The translations under genes and the position numbers were made by a program. The notes beneath the pieces are model-generated. The model did not search any database. It saw only the letters and a list, made by a program, of their open reading frames with translations, and was not told the origin of the DNA. From the NCBI GenBank assembly GCA_014218235.1, contig CM024759.1, positions 13,470,712-13,534,711 of the forward strand: 64,000 bases of DNA. Direction: 5' to 3'. Origin of the DNA: Colocasia esculenta (Eukaryota; Streptophyta; Magnoliopsida; Alismatales; Araceae). Positions 36,252 to 47,560 of this stretch are shown here, piece after piece; position 1 is the first letter of the stretch, and each line of letters opens with the position of its first letter.

Positions 36252-37457
36252 TCATTTTTCTATTTTTAGGTCTGAATTAGTGTTTTCTAAACAAGCAGTA
36301 TTCTTCTTATTTGCTTTTAACAGTTTAGTTACTTCTCTATATTTGCTGTATAACTCGTTGAAAGCTTCTTCTAAGTTATCCGAATCTGAATCATTACATG
36401 AATCGAAGGAGGAGTCAGAAGTTACCTTTTCTTCTGTATTTGCCATAAAAGCCAAGTTGGCTTCTTCTTCATCACTGCTCGAGCTTGACTCACTGTCTGA
36501 GTCGCTGCTGTTCTCCCATGCGGCTGCCATTGCCTTCTTTTTGTATTTCTTGAATTTTCTGAAGTTATCTTTCTTCTTGTTTTCACCTTTCTTAAGCTTT
36601 GGACATTCTGCCTTGATATGTCCAGGCTTCTTGCACTCATAACATATCGGTTCTCCTTTCTTCAGATTCTTTCCTTCTGGCTTCTTAAACTCTTTATTTT
36701 TCTTGAAGAACCTTCTGTCAGATTGAAACTTCTTCTTCTTAGCTAAGATTCGTTGCAATCTTCTTGATAGCATTGCTTCTTCATTTTCGCTATCCTCAAT
36801 GCTTTCACCGTCATCTGAGCTTGCTTCTAATGACTCTTTTTCAGCTTTCAAAGCATTTGAGTGCTTCTTCTTACTCGAGGACTCTCCCAGTCTCTCCATA
36901 TTTATCTCATGGGCCATAAGGGACCCAACGAGCTTTTCCAAGGACATCCTTTTTACATCATTGGCTTCCTCAATGGCTGTTACCTTTGGGGTCCATGAGG
37001 ATGGTAGAGACCTAAGGATCTTCCTGACCATATCTCCCATTTCATAAGTCTTTCCTAGTCCAGCTAACCCATTTATGATATCTATAAATCTACTAAACAT
37101 CTGGGTTATGGACTCACCTGGTTGCATCTGGAATCTTTCATATTGCGTTACAAGAATGTCAATTCTTGTCTCCTTTACTTTGTCTGTGCCTTCATAAGTA
37201 ATTCTGATCTTTTCCCACATCTCCATTGCGGATTTGCAGCCTGAAACTCTGTTGAATTCTTTCTTACTTAGGGCACATCACATAATACTCTTAGCTTTAC
37301 AGTTCAAGGAGATCTTCTTCCTGTCATCATCTGTCCACTGAGCCTTCTCATTTGTGACCAGGAGATCGCCTTCTTCTACTATGGACCATATCTGATAATT
37401 GTGACCTTGCAGAAAGTATTCCATTCTGGTTTTTGCAGTAAGTGTAATCTTCTCCAT
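36252..37457 (-). pseudogene. Copia gag
   Basis: The start is the ATG at 37457 (MEKITLTAKTRMEYFLQG), about 105 nt inside the PBS, with an in-frame TGA near 37276. The capsid-like UBN2 region reads MEMWEKIRITYEGTDKVKE and ITQMFSRFIDIINGL. A basic stretch follows, then the CCHC knuckle CYECKKPGHIKAEC (about 36600-36645) and a serine/aspartate tail (SSDSDSESSSSSDEEEANL). This architecture is typical of SIRE/Maximus gag. The frame ends at 36252. Confidence 0.92.
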
Positions 37458-37562
37458 CGAACAATGGTGGTCGGTTGACTGACTGAACTTCGAAGTGACC
37501 TTGGGCTGCTATGAATCTTTACTCTTCAGATCGTTAGATCTTCTTCTTTATCGAAGAGACTC

Positions 37563-37574
37563 GCTCTGATACCA
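37563..37574 (-). other. Copia primer binding site (tRNA-Met)
   Basis: Sense TGGTATCAGAGC, two bases inside the 5' LTR. Confidence 0.93.
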
Positions 37575-38264
37575 CTTGTTGCCCAGTTGACGAGCCCAGA
37601 GGGGGGGGGGTGAATGGGTCTTTTAAAAAATTACTTAGCCAGTACCTATACATAAAACATTCACACAAAGATGTTCTTCTATGAAGGTTAGTGAAGGTTA
37701 GTATAAACAACAAACACACAAGAAATCAATCACACAACACAAAGAATTATCCTGGTTTAGACCTCCCCTCCTTAGGAGTCCTACGTCCAGTCCCTGAGCA
37801 ACAACTCAGGATTCCACTAACAAAGGTACAGTCCCCCTATGGACACTACAACACCCAGCTCAGCTGGTCTTCCTTCGCACGAAGGGAGCTACAACACCCT
37901 AGATACCCCACCAGGTCTTCCTTCACTACAGAAGGGAAAAACAACACCCTGGATCCCCAGGTCTTCCTTCACAACAGAAGGGAAACAACCAGCAAACATT
38001 AGGCAGGAAAAGCATGCCCCTAGATCAAGCTTTTGCAAGCAGTGATCTGAAGCTAATAGCCCTGAGAGCAAGAGATTTAACAGAGCACTCTCTCAGAACT
38101 ACACAGGCTCTCTTGGGATTTCTAATACAGCATAGAGAGCAAAGAGCTTGAGACAATTTCGAGTGGGATGCTTGGCTCTAGGATTCTCGTAAAAAATCTA
38201 AATTACTTGCGTTCTATTATTGTATGTGAGTTCTTCACTGCATCTTCTGGAGCTGCTGTCTCGA

Positions 38265-38271
38265 ATTTATA
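38265..38271 (-). promoter_or_regulatory. TATA-like box of the Copia 5' LTR
   Basis: Sense GGAGATATAAATTCG, conserved between both LTRs. The transcription start was not determined. Confidence 0.5.
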
Positions 38272-38705
38272 TCTCCAATTTAAAATGTATTTGTTGAAGT
38301 ATCCGTTGTCTCTGGTTTGGTGGACGTTAGACTGAATGGTCCTTGGAAGCTTTAATCAACGGTCTTTTATCTATTTGTGCATGCCAAACTTTCTGTATTG
38401 TCCTTTGCCTTTTATTAGTCCAACGTTGTAAGATGAAATGTCGTCGGAGATCTGCACATATTTCAAGCTTAAATGGTGGACAGCTAAGCTGTCTCTGATG
38501 TCAGTCAATGTTAGAACAAATAAACACAGAAATAGTAATGCCAAATTACTGTTCTAAAGGATGCACACAGAGTAAGCACGATAATGGAAGATATCGCCTG
38601 CATGCATGCAGAGATACAATCAGTCTTCATTAAATGCACAGATGTCAGAAAAGATATGTGTGAAGACTTTGACTATTCAACGCTGTTAAATATCAAGTCA
38701 TTATA

Positions 38706-39560
38706 AAATCGATGCATTCATGACTTATGAAATCGTTATGTACTAACCGCCAACTCAAATCGTTAAGTTACTACAAAAGAATCGTTATGATCAAGACGAT
38801 ATAATCAAATCATTGTGATCAATAAAGAAATTGTTGTAGAAGGCAAATCGTTGTGTTCATTAAGGAAATCTTTATGAACACTTAAGAAATCGTTGCGTAA
38901 AGCAAATCATTATGAGTTCTAAAGAAGTCGATGCGCGAAGCAAATCGTTATGAGCTTTAAGCAAATTGTTATGAACTCTAAAGAAGTTGATGCGCGAAGC
39001 AAATCGTTATGAGCTCTAAAGAAATCGATGCACGAAGTAAATCGTTATGAGCTCTAAAGAAATCGATGCGCGAAGCAAATCGTTATGAGCTCTAAAGAAA
39101 TCGATGCGCGAAGCAAATCGTTATGAGCTCTAAAGAAATCGATGCACGAAGTAAATCATTATTGGATGTAAGCAAATCATTATGAAGTCTTAAGAAATCG
39201 ATGCGATGACTTAAGGAATCGTTGCGATGAGCAAATTGTTATGAAGTCTTAAGAAATCAAAGCGATGACTTAAGGAATCGTTGCGATGAGCAAATCATTA
39301 CGAAGTCTTAAGAAATCGATGTGATGACTTAAGGAATCGTTATGATGAGCAAATCGTTACGAAATCTTAAGAAATCGATGCGATGACTTAAGGAATCGTT
39401 ATGGGAATGATTTGTTTGTAAACAAACGATGTTTCTTTCTTATAAAAAAATCGTTAAGATACTTATGAAATCGTTATGATAACAAATCGTTATAGTTCTA
39501 TTGAAATCGATATACACTAAGGAAATCGTTGTGATTTTCAACAGAAGTCGATGTGGGCTT
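38706..39560. repeat. ATCGTT/ATCGAT tandem array in the Copia 5' LTR
   Basis: The same two unit types as in the 3' LTR, but with about six 38-bp units (38904-39152) instead of about eight. Many copies have CG to CA or TG changes. Confidence 0.9.
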
Positions 39561-39752
39561 AGAGAAATTACTTACCTGGCATTGATATTTCTACAGAAGT
39601 ATCAATACTTACCAAATAGGCTTGATTTTCCTTGATGTATGTCCTGTGCTCAAGACTTAGGAAATATATGTTAATAAACTTGAAATGGTTTTGTTAATCA
39701 CCAAAATAAATATGTAATAAATTGACATTTCATGGGGATAGACTAATCATCA

Positions 39753-41481
39753 GTTCATGCACTGAAGATCTGGAGGCACTATCTTTATGGTGTCAGATTT
39801 AAGGTGTTCACAGACCACAAGAGCCTGAAGTATCTTTTCTCCCAAAAGGAATTAAACTTTAGGCAGAGAAGATGGATTGAGTTCCTGAAGGAATATGACT
39901 TCGACCTCCAGTATCATCCTGGAAAGGTGAATGTCGTAGCAGATGCCCTTAGTAGGAGGAGGCCATCACTCCAGCAGGATTGGAAGATGTTGGAGGATGC
40001 GGCATGTGCGATGACTGAGTTAGAGCCATCAGTGTCAAGATTTTGTAGCTCAGTTGTCCATTAGGTCTTCGGTGTTGGATGAGGTGATCGAGCATCAGAA
40101 AGTTGACCCTAGACTCCAAGAGTTGGTGGGCAAGGCAGGCATTGCTCATGATGAGGATGGTGTGATTAGATTCCATCACCGTGTTTGTATTCCCGACATT
40201 ATAGATGTTCGTGAGCATGTTTTAGCAGAAGCTCATAGGTCGAGATTCTCTATTCATCCGGGTAACACTAAGATGTACCAAGATTTAAAGAGATCTTTTT
40301 GGTGGTCTGGCATGAAGAAGGATGTAGCAGAGTATGTGTCTAGGTGTTTAGTATGCCAGCAAGTGAAGGCCGAGTGGCAGCGACCATCTGGTCTTATGCA
40401 AAAGATGGAAATCCTAGTATGGAAGTGGGAAGCTGTCACTATGGATTTTGTTACAGGTTTGCCTCGATCTAGACGGGGTAATGACTCGATTTGGGTAGTA
40501 GTAGATAGATTCTTTAAGACTGTGCATTTCTTGCCTATGAAGAAGAAGCAGTTAGTAGAGAGTTTAGCTAGATTGTATGTTAGTAGTATTATTAGATTGC
40601 ATGGTGTGCCGAAGTCGATCATTTCGGATCGAGATCCGAGATTTACTTCGAGGCTGTGGAAGGGTCTTCAGGATGCATTAGGTTTGGAGTTGAAGCTCAG
40701 TTCGGCGTTCCATCCCCAGACCAATGAACAGTCCGAGAGGACTATTCAGATGCTCGAGGATATGTTGAGGGTGTGTGTTCTAGATTAGAAGGATGATTGG
40801 GAGTGCCATTTACCCCGTGTGGAGTTTGCATACAACAACCGTTTTTATGCGAGTATTGGTGTGGCTCCATTTGAGGCATTGTATGGTAGGCCTTGTAAGT
40901 CTCCTTTATGTTGGGAGGAGACGGGTGATAGGCAGTTGATCGGTCCGGAGTTAGTTCAGGAGACTTCGTATAAGGTCCAGCTTATCAGGAAGAGGCTTGT
41001 TGCGGCACAAGATAAGCAGAAGAGCTATATCGACAACATGAGGAAGGATTTAGAGTTCGAGGTAGGTGAGCATGTCTTCTTGAAGATTTCGCCTACTCGT
41101 GGTGTAGTTAGATTTGGCAGGCATGTTAAGATAAGCCCTAGATTCATTGGCCCGTATGAGATTCTCAGACGATTGGGCAACGTGGCATATGAGCTAGCTT
41201 TACCCCCAGCGTTAGCTAGTGTTCATCATGTTTTCCACGTATCTATGCTCAGGAGGTATGTCAGAGATCCATCTCATATTATTAGCCATGAGCCAGTGGA
41301 GATCCAGCCAGATCTATCTTATGTGGAGCAACTGGTAGCTATTCTTGACCGGAAGGTTCAACATCTCCGGAACAAGAGCATTGCGTCGGTGAAGGTGCTA
41401 TGGCACAACTTCTCGCGAGAGGAGGCTACTTGGGAGCTGGAGGATGCAATGAAGAAGAAGTATCCTCAATTGTTTGAGTAG
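39753..41481 (+). pseudogene. Tekay pol, 3' part: end of RNase H, integrase, chromodomain-like tail
   Basis: Begins with the second copy of the GTTCA duplication and continues RNase H (ALKIWRHYLYG, FTDHKSLKYLF, YHPGKVNVVADALSRR). After a frameshift near 40040 the integrase has the H2C2 zinc finger (HRSRFSIHPG, then CLVCQQVKAE), TMDFVTGLP with the first Asp, IISDRDPRF with the second and HPQTNEQSERT with the Glu. A TAG at 40786 replaces Trp (LD-stop-KDDWE). The C-terminal part (GPYEILRRLGNVAYELALPP, FHVSMLRRYV, VLWHNFSREEATWELE) is the chromodomain-like end of Tekay/Del integrases, thought to direct insertion to heterochromatin. Stop at 41479-41481. Confidence 0.93.
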
Positions 41482-41513
41482 TATCGGTCTAACTTCGAGG
41501 ATGAAGTTTCTTG

Positions 41514-41526
41514 AATGGGGAGATGG
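41514..41526 (+). other. Tekay polypurine tract
   Basis: AATGGGGAGATGG directly before the 3' LTR. Confidence 0.85.
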
Positions 41527-44500
41527 TGTAAGGCCCTTGAATTTTACCCTCTTATAGGTGTTTGATTGTGTGAGAAATTGATGATCGTGTGCGTAGCTAT
41601 GTATATGTGTGAACTATTTGAGTAGTGTTGTACATATATGTATATTTTGTTATATATGTTATTTATTTACATTATATAAATAGTATTTTAAGTATGTATG
41701 TAAATGTCATATAGTTGTATTGTGTAAATATAATTTTCTGCAGTTTTTAAGTTCTGGCCAATCGACCCATTGGCGTCAACATTTGTGGACACCAACCCAA
41801 AGTCAGCAGCCACATCGATGGACGCCAACTCCATATTGGCGGCCAGTGATGTTGACATTAGCCTCCCAGATCTGTTGCGTCTTCAGATCCGGAAACGCCT
41901 CTGGAAAGGTCGCCCCTTGTTTTGGTAACCGACCCCCAACGGTCAGGGAACCCTACCTAAGCGCGTCTCAAACCCTTGACCCTATAAAAATATCCATTTC
42001 CGGCCAGATCTGACCCTTTTGGCTCTTGAGTCAAAAACCCTAAGTTTCATGTGCGAAAATTGATTTTTGGTGGACCGGATCGAGCATCGTGGTTGGTTTC
42101 TCGGAGAGCTATTGCTTCTGAGAGACTCTCTAAACATCAAAGATCGTCTTCCCAGTCCCGACATTCTTCAAAGAATGTCACAGAAACCGGATCGGGGGAG
42201 ATTAGAGGACTCTTTGGCCCAGGCCGAGGAGAGCTTCTTCGACCCAATTCTCCGTTTGTAGATTTTTCTGAAGGTAAGTAACCCATACACGTTATCCCTA
42301 CATGCATCTAGTAGATCTTAGGCAATTTTTCAGATTTTTAATCGAGTTATGGAACCCCCCTTTCTATCGAATTTTGATGTTCAGTCTGTGTTCTGCACAG
42401 ACAGGAACTTAACGGCAAGGTTTGCTACCGTTAAGATCTGAAGTTAGCGGCCACCTATGTTGCCGTTAACCAGGTAAGCGGCCACCCCCTTGCCGCTGAG
42501 TTCTTCAGGCAGGGACAGTTTGTCTGTCTACCTTTTATAAATTATTTTCTAGATTTATGCACATGAGGATATACTATAAAAATTATATGTTATGTAATAC
42601 CTTTAGTGGATCATGTTGAGCAATTTTTATGAATTTTTTGTTGAATGTGTTATTTATTAAAATCCCTGAAGTATCTGTCAGACAGGTTTAAATCTTGTAA
42701 AAATACTGTTGATATGGATCTGTGTTGAATTTGGATATTGTGAAATTTTTGTAATATGTGCACCAGTATCAAGTCATGCTATGGAAATTGGGCAAATTTC
42801 TGATGTTTGTGTAAATAGTTATATATTCTGAACTGTAAAACGGTGAACATTCAAATATCAGTTTAAATTCGTAAATAAATTGTATGGAATTAGTTAAATT
42901 CCTAGAAATTTTATGTAAAATCATAACTGTTAGATGCATGTTGTAGGATGGATAATGTGCCTGTAACACTATGAACCATGCAAGTTTGATTGTTAACCAA
43001 TTTTGTAAAATAACAGTTCTAATTTTTTCATAATTAGTGTGTAGTTCTGAAAAATATGAAATTTGGTATGCATGATGTTTAACCTATAAACAGTCCGTGG
43101 TAAAAATTTCATGTGAATTGGACAACAGTAGGTACTGATTTGTTTATTACATGATGAAGTGACCAATTAAAGCATGTTTAGTGTAATTAGTAATAAATTA
43201 GATAATTGCAACATGATTAGAATGAGTTTGTAACTGTTTAACATTGTAACCAGTAGTACCATGTTAGGAAATCTGAACCATATACATGTATGTGAAAATG
43301 AAATTAGTGTGTTAAACGGTATGCAAATAGTGTGTGTTTAAAAATGGAAAATGTGTAAATGTGCCATGGGTGACACTGCTACCTTAGAGGGCTGAGGAAC
43401 TGTACCGTAGTAAAGTTCCTAAGGGAAGGTTCATATAAGTATGAGATCCCATGGGCATTGGGATTAAATCCTGGAGGTGGACAAGCACCATTGGTTAGGG
43501 TGGAGAGTGCTTCTCCCGGTTCTGCGCAGTAACTAAGATCTATCACTATATTGCCTAGGTGATAGGTATGTGTGTGAATGAGATAAGTGTGTGTCCTTCT
43601 AGAGATGGTTTGGACTATGTGTCACGACATGTAATTAGAATAATGTACATGTGCGAAAAGTGAATGTGTAAAATGTGTAAATGATCATGTGAAATTGTAA
43701 ACTAATGTGATAACATGTGAAAGTGTGAATCTTTACATAAATGTGTTTTATCCATGTTAAAACAGCAAGCTATTATGTTTATAAATGTGTTATGCATGTG
43801 AAAATATTCATAGAATCTATGCTAGGAATATCTCCTCCGTTGTGTGTAAACTCCGTGCTTTATTTGCTATTGTATATTGACATGAATGTAAGGAATTGTG
43901 TCTTGAGTCAGCATGTTAAAGAATATGTAGAAAGCATGTGATAGGTTTACTTTTTTGTGAAATAAACATAAACTATGAAACATGTATTATAAACTTGTAG
44001 AAGTATCATGTTTAGGCTTTCTTTTAAAGGTTGTCCAATCCATGCTATACATATTAGTTGTTTTGTTTAAAACGTAAAATGTCCTTGTGATGCATGTATG
44101 CTTAATGTGAATGGAATTACTTGCTGAGTCTTTTAGACTCACTTTTGCTTCGGCGTACAGGTGCAGATATCTCTACTTCTTCCGAGGAGATAGTCAGGAG
44201 TGACTCAGAGCGTGAGTAGGAGACCTTTGTGGAGATTTGCACTTTTGTACTTTTTTTTCATGAGTATGTAATAAAGGTCGACATGTATTTAAGTTGTGGA
44301 CAATGTATTGTATTTTATTTAATTTCTTAGTTATGAAATATTTAATTTCCTTTTCGTACTATATAGACTGTGGATAAATGTGGATGATGGAATAAGATAT
44401 ATTGTTCAGTTCTTTCTATTCCGTTGTTACATGTTCATATTTGTGTACTTCTCAGCCTATTGAATGTGTTGGGTAAATGTCCCACTGCAACGACGTTCTC

Positions 44501-44551
44501 TATATCGAGGTGGGTTGGTATAACCGTACCGGTATAAGGAAGGTCGTTACA
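41527..44551 (+). repeat. Tekay 3' LTR (3,025 bp)
   Basis: Starts TGTAAGGCC and ends GGTCGTTACA, followed by the duplicated target GATTG. It keeps the consensus donor GTAAGT at 42274, the hairpin at 44125-44141 and the acceptor AG at 44160. Confidence 0.95.
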
Positions 44552-44888
44552 GATTGCCTCTATGTAATCGATGTTGTCCTTCATCAATCGATGTTTTAAA
44601 TGAACAATCGATGTTTTTCCTTCACCAATCGATTGTCTTTATGTCAATCGATTGCCCTATTAGTCAACAATCGATTGCCTTGTTACTCAGCAATCCATAG
44701 GAGTCTGTGTATCGATTGGCCTTGTTTGCCAACCGATTGACCCTTTTAATATGACATATTAAACACCAATCGATGGAGGATTTTGTTCTCCAATGGATGT
44801 GAGCCCTTCCACAATCGATTGGTGGCTTCATCAGTAATCGATGTAGCCTTGAACACCAAACGATTGGGAGCCTGGTCTCCAATCGATG
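44552..44888. repeat. ATCGAT island (CAATCGATTG words)
   Basis: About a dozen ATCGAT hexamers in 340 bp, often as the full palindrome CAATCGATTG. Spacing is irregular (about 18-50 bp) and the sequence between them is unrelated, so this is not a simple tandem repeat. The first word was split by the Tekay insertion. Confidence 0.88.
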
Positions 44889-45175
44889 ACCACTGTGTGG
44901 TCAGCTTGGAAGTGCCTTGGAGGAGTTTTATTTTTGATTTTTTTGATCTATGAGCAAATCATGTATCATGCTTGTAAACCACTATGGTCGGATCTGTGAG
45001 GAGTGTTTCTTTGGAAATTAGTGTTTGTACAAACCATGCAATGAATAAAAGAAATAGTTGATGATTTGTCTAAGTGTGAATTGCAGATGTGGGGATCATA
45101 TATCAATCATATTGTGCTTTATGTGTTGAGATTATATGATTATTGTAGCAAATTTGATTGTAATGGGGTGTGTCA
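44552..45175 (+). repeat. Right part of the LTR-like sequence split by the Tekay element
   Basis: Continues the sequence of 18158-20032 after the GATTG duplication. A possible terminus is GGGGTGTGTCA at 45165-45175, a partial inverted match to TGTAGCACACC at 18158. No gene was seen between 44890 and 45290. Confidence 0.4.
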
Positions 45176-45293
45176 GTTTCTAAAATTCTAAGTGAATCTC
45201 GTTATGGAAGAACCTTGTTCTTAGAGAAATTAATTTGTGGGCCCTAGTTTTGTTGTTGGGCTTATAGGCCCCTCTCATTTCCATTTGATTTGA

Positions 45294-45414
45294 GTGTCAC
45301 GCCCCGGTGTGGCTTGAGGTGTTTGGTCAAGGTTTATGTTGAGGGATATCATTTCAGATGATTTTTTTGAATTACCACTGCAATTATGTTGTATGAATTT
45401 TGGGGGCGTGACAC
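45294..45414. repeat. 121-bp inverted-repeat-bounded sequence (MITE-like or LTR remnant)
   Basis: GTGTCACGCCCC at 45294-45305 is exactly inverted as GGGGCGTGACAC at 45403-45414. TGTCACGCCCC is also a common Gypsy LTR start. No target duplication is evident, so identity is open. Confidence 0.5.
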
Positions 45415-46136
45415 TATGTGCCTTCTGGAATTTAGTGTCAAGTTGATACGTGTCCAGTATACCTGATGTAGTTTTGTTCTTTTCCCGCATCTCGATTTTC
45501 GTGCTTGTTTTGAGTAGATTGTTAAAAAGAGTCAGCAGAATGCGTCATACCCCCTTGATGCACTTCTACAACCCATATGAACATGTCGTATTGTACCAAC
45601 GCGATTCAGATGTTAATGCGTCACCAAACCCTGACATAATTTAAACGTGTTTATATACCCTAACCCGATTTAAACCAAAGTCTTTACATCCCGAGCCTAT
45701 TTTGCATGATTTTAACGTGAATAAAAGCATCGTCTGTGTCTGACGTAGTTTAACAACCTTCCAAAGACCATTTTGTGTCATATCAGTCATGTTGAGTGTC
45801 TGTTACAGTTAGTCATAGTTTATATAATGACCTAAAAGATTTCAACCTATGTAAAAGCTTTAATAACTTGAAAGTGATTCTAATTATTCTTAATTGTCTC
45901 GATTGATATCTTCACCATATGATTGTTAAATTATATCTTGATGATGTAACTTGTTATTAAACTAGAATCTCATGTCTTTAATATGTACAAACTCATGTTA
46001 TTAACATCATGCTTATTGTTCATGCTATCATGTTAATGCCTTTCGTCATGTTTTAAACTAATGGTTATTGTGGATATTGTGAGGCACGTCCTTCACTTAC
46101 ACACTTGCACTATAGGTAGTCTTTCTTGATGATTTG
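45415..46136. other. No recognisable feature
   Basis: AT-rich sequence between the inverted repeat and Gypsy A. There is no convincing ORF on either strand and no repeat found elsewhere in the window. Confidence 0.55.
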
Positions 46137-46490
46137 TGTAACATCCTCTTCCAACCACACACACATACATAATAGATAACTTTTGATTAGAAGAGGGGTT
46201 ATGTTGACAAATTTCATTATGGGTAGACAAATCTGCGTAATGCATAAAACTCGCAAACCATTCCACAAAGGCATCTTTACAAGTGTTATACATCAACAAA
46301 GTAACTTAGTATTAGCGATCATCATTTACATAAGACCAAGCATCCTCACTCTAGACTTTTAGTTTACAACAAAATTCCTAGAGAATTCAAAAACTATACT
46401 CATCTTCTTGATCAGTAGCAGAATTGCGAATAATCTGTAGCTGAAATTGCACCCACCTTCAATCAGAAAGGGTTGGAGGAAACAAAGGCA

Positions 46491-46506
46491 TGAGTCGGAG
46501 GACTCA
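46491..46506 (-). other. Conserved LTR hairpin of Gypsy A
   Basis: Stem TGAGTC/GACTCA with a 4-nt loop, followed on the plus strand by GTAGG. It recurs at 53793-53807. In the sense direction an AG acceptor-like site (GCAATTTCAG) follows. Confidence 0.7.
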
Positions 46507-47334
46507 GTAGGTGAAAGTAAGTGTAATTTCTTTCAATCAAATCCTGAATGAAGGCTTTTGTAAAACACAATATCTTTAGTTTCGAGTGTTTAAACCTCAA
46601 GAGTTAAATGTATGGAAATAGAACTAAGTACGAATTTAGATCTGGGTTAGATCAGAAGTCACAAGCCATGTTCATAACTTGATCTAATAAAACGTGAGCA
46701 GTAAAAATAGGAGTTTCATTGTAGAACTAAGTAAATATTCAGGATGTGCGTATATGGATGAAAGACATACTTGCTCATAAACTTCATACTTAGCATAAAC
46801 ATATTGCCTAATTTGGTTTCATAACGACTCAAATGAACCTCAATAAAAAAATTACATATGTCTTTCAAAATTCAGATCATAACCTAATTTGGAAATGAGT
46901 TCGACAGGCATCATACTGCTCTCAAGAGGTTAATAAATAACGTAAATACATTCTCAGTGCTTAGGCGATTCCAGCACTTTGGATCTTGTTCATTGCGCAA
47001 AACGGAGTTTATTACCCACCATCATCAGACCACTGACTTAGATTTACTTACAAACTGTCGCCCTCAGATGACCACAAGTGACTGGTGCTACCACAAGTGA
47101 TTCTAATTCCCTCTTTGAAGAGAGCACTATCTTCAGATCATAAGTTTCATTTCATGAGCACAGTAGGAATGGAAATTCAAAGATGGTTTGGTTGGGGATT
47201 AATTCAATTATCTTGGTGGTAAAGTAGTTCAGAATCCAAGAAAATAAGAAAGACAACTTGTTTAGACAATACAAGAATGCACCACCACAGACTGGGGAAA
47301 GGTTAGTTCATATTAGAAAACCCAGACTTATGGA

Positions 47335-47560
47335 TGTCGACAGCCAGAAGGTAGCTGTCGACAGGTACTGATGCATCCATAACTAAATTCTGGAATCTGA
47401 CCCTTATCTGTCGACAGACTTTAGGTGGGTGTCGACAGATGATTGTCATCTGTCGACAGATGGGGTTTTGTCTGTCGACATATACTGATGGTTCTGGGTT
47501 TCTGGGTTCTGGAACAAGGGTGCTTATCAACAGATGTAATCTGTCTGTCGACAGCCATAG
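47335..47560. repeat. TGTCGACA island in the Gypsy A 3' LTR
   Basis: Seven exact TGTCGACA octamers and one degenerate copy (ATCAACAG) in about 220 bp, mostly as CTGTCGACAG and often CTGTCGACAGATG. The spacers are not repeats of each other. Confidence 0.92.

Larger units (their letters stand above)
26222..39752 (-). mobile_element. SIRE/Maximus-like Ty1/Copia element with a large accessory ORF
   Basis: LTRs 26222-28457 and 37577-39752 (plus-strand ends TGTTGCCCAG and ATCATCA) flank a minus-strand gag, protease, integrase, RT, RNase H set, followed by a further coding region of about 3.6 kb. The target duplication GTTCA is perfect (26217-26221 and 39753-39757), and the Tekay RNase H reading resumes across it (AAVVH to ALKIW). 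The AAAAAGGGGGAGAT polypurine tract, the gag with an acidic/serine-rich tail and an extra ORF after pol are hallmarks of the SIRE/Maximus lineage. Confidence 0.95.
37577..39752 (-). repeat. Copia 5' LTR (2,176 bp)
   Basis: Same termini as 26222-28457. It drives the minus strand. The sense TATA-like box TATAAAT is at 38265-38271 and is conserved in the other LTR. Confidence 0.95.
20033..44551 (+). mobile_element. Tekay/Del-type Ty3/Gypsy chromovirus, with a nested Copia element
   Basis: LTRs at 20033-23053 and 41527-44551 share TGTAAGGCC and GGTCGTTACA ends. The target duplication GATTG is perfect (20028-20032 and 44552-44556). Domain order gag, protease, RT, RNase H, integrase, chromodomain-like tail on the plus strand places it in Ty3/Gypsy, Tekay/Del lineage. 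RNase H is interrupted by the Copia at 26222-39752; without it the element would be about 11 kb. It inserted into the first CAATCGATTG word of an older repeat island. Several stops are consistent with TGG to TGA or TAG transitions (25853, 40788), as expected for methylated, ageing copies. Confidence 0.95.

Noticed and set aside
18158..45175. Claim of a proven solo LTR around the Tekay insertion
   Set aside because: Candidate ends are only partly inverted and the flanking pentamers GTATG and GTTTC differ, so it is kept as a low-confidence call.
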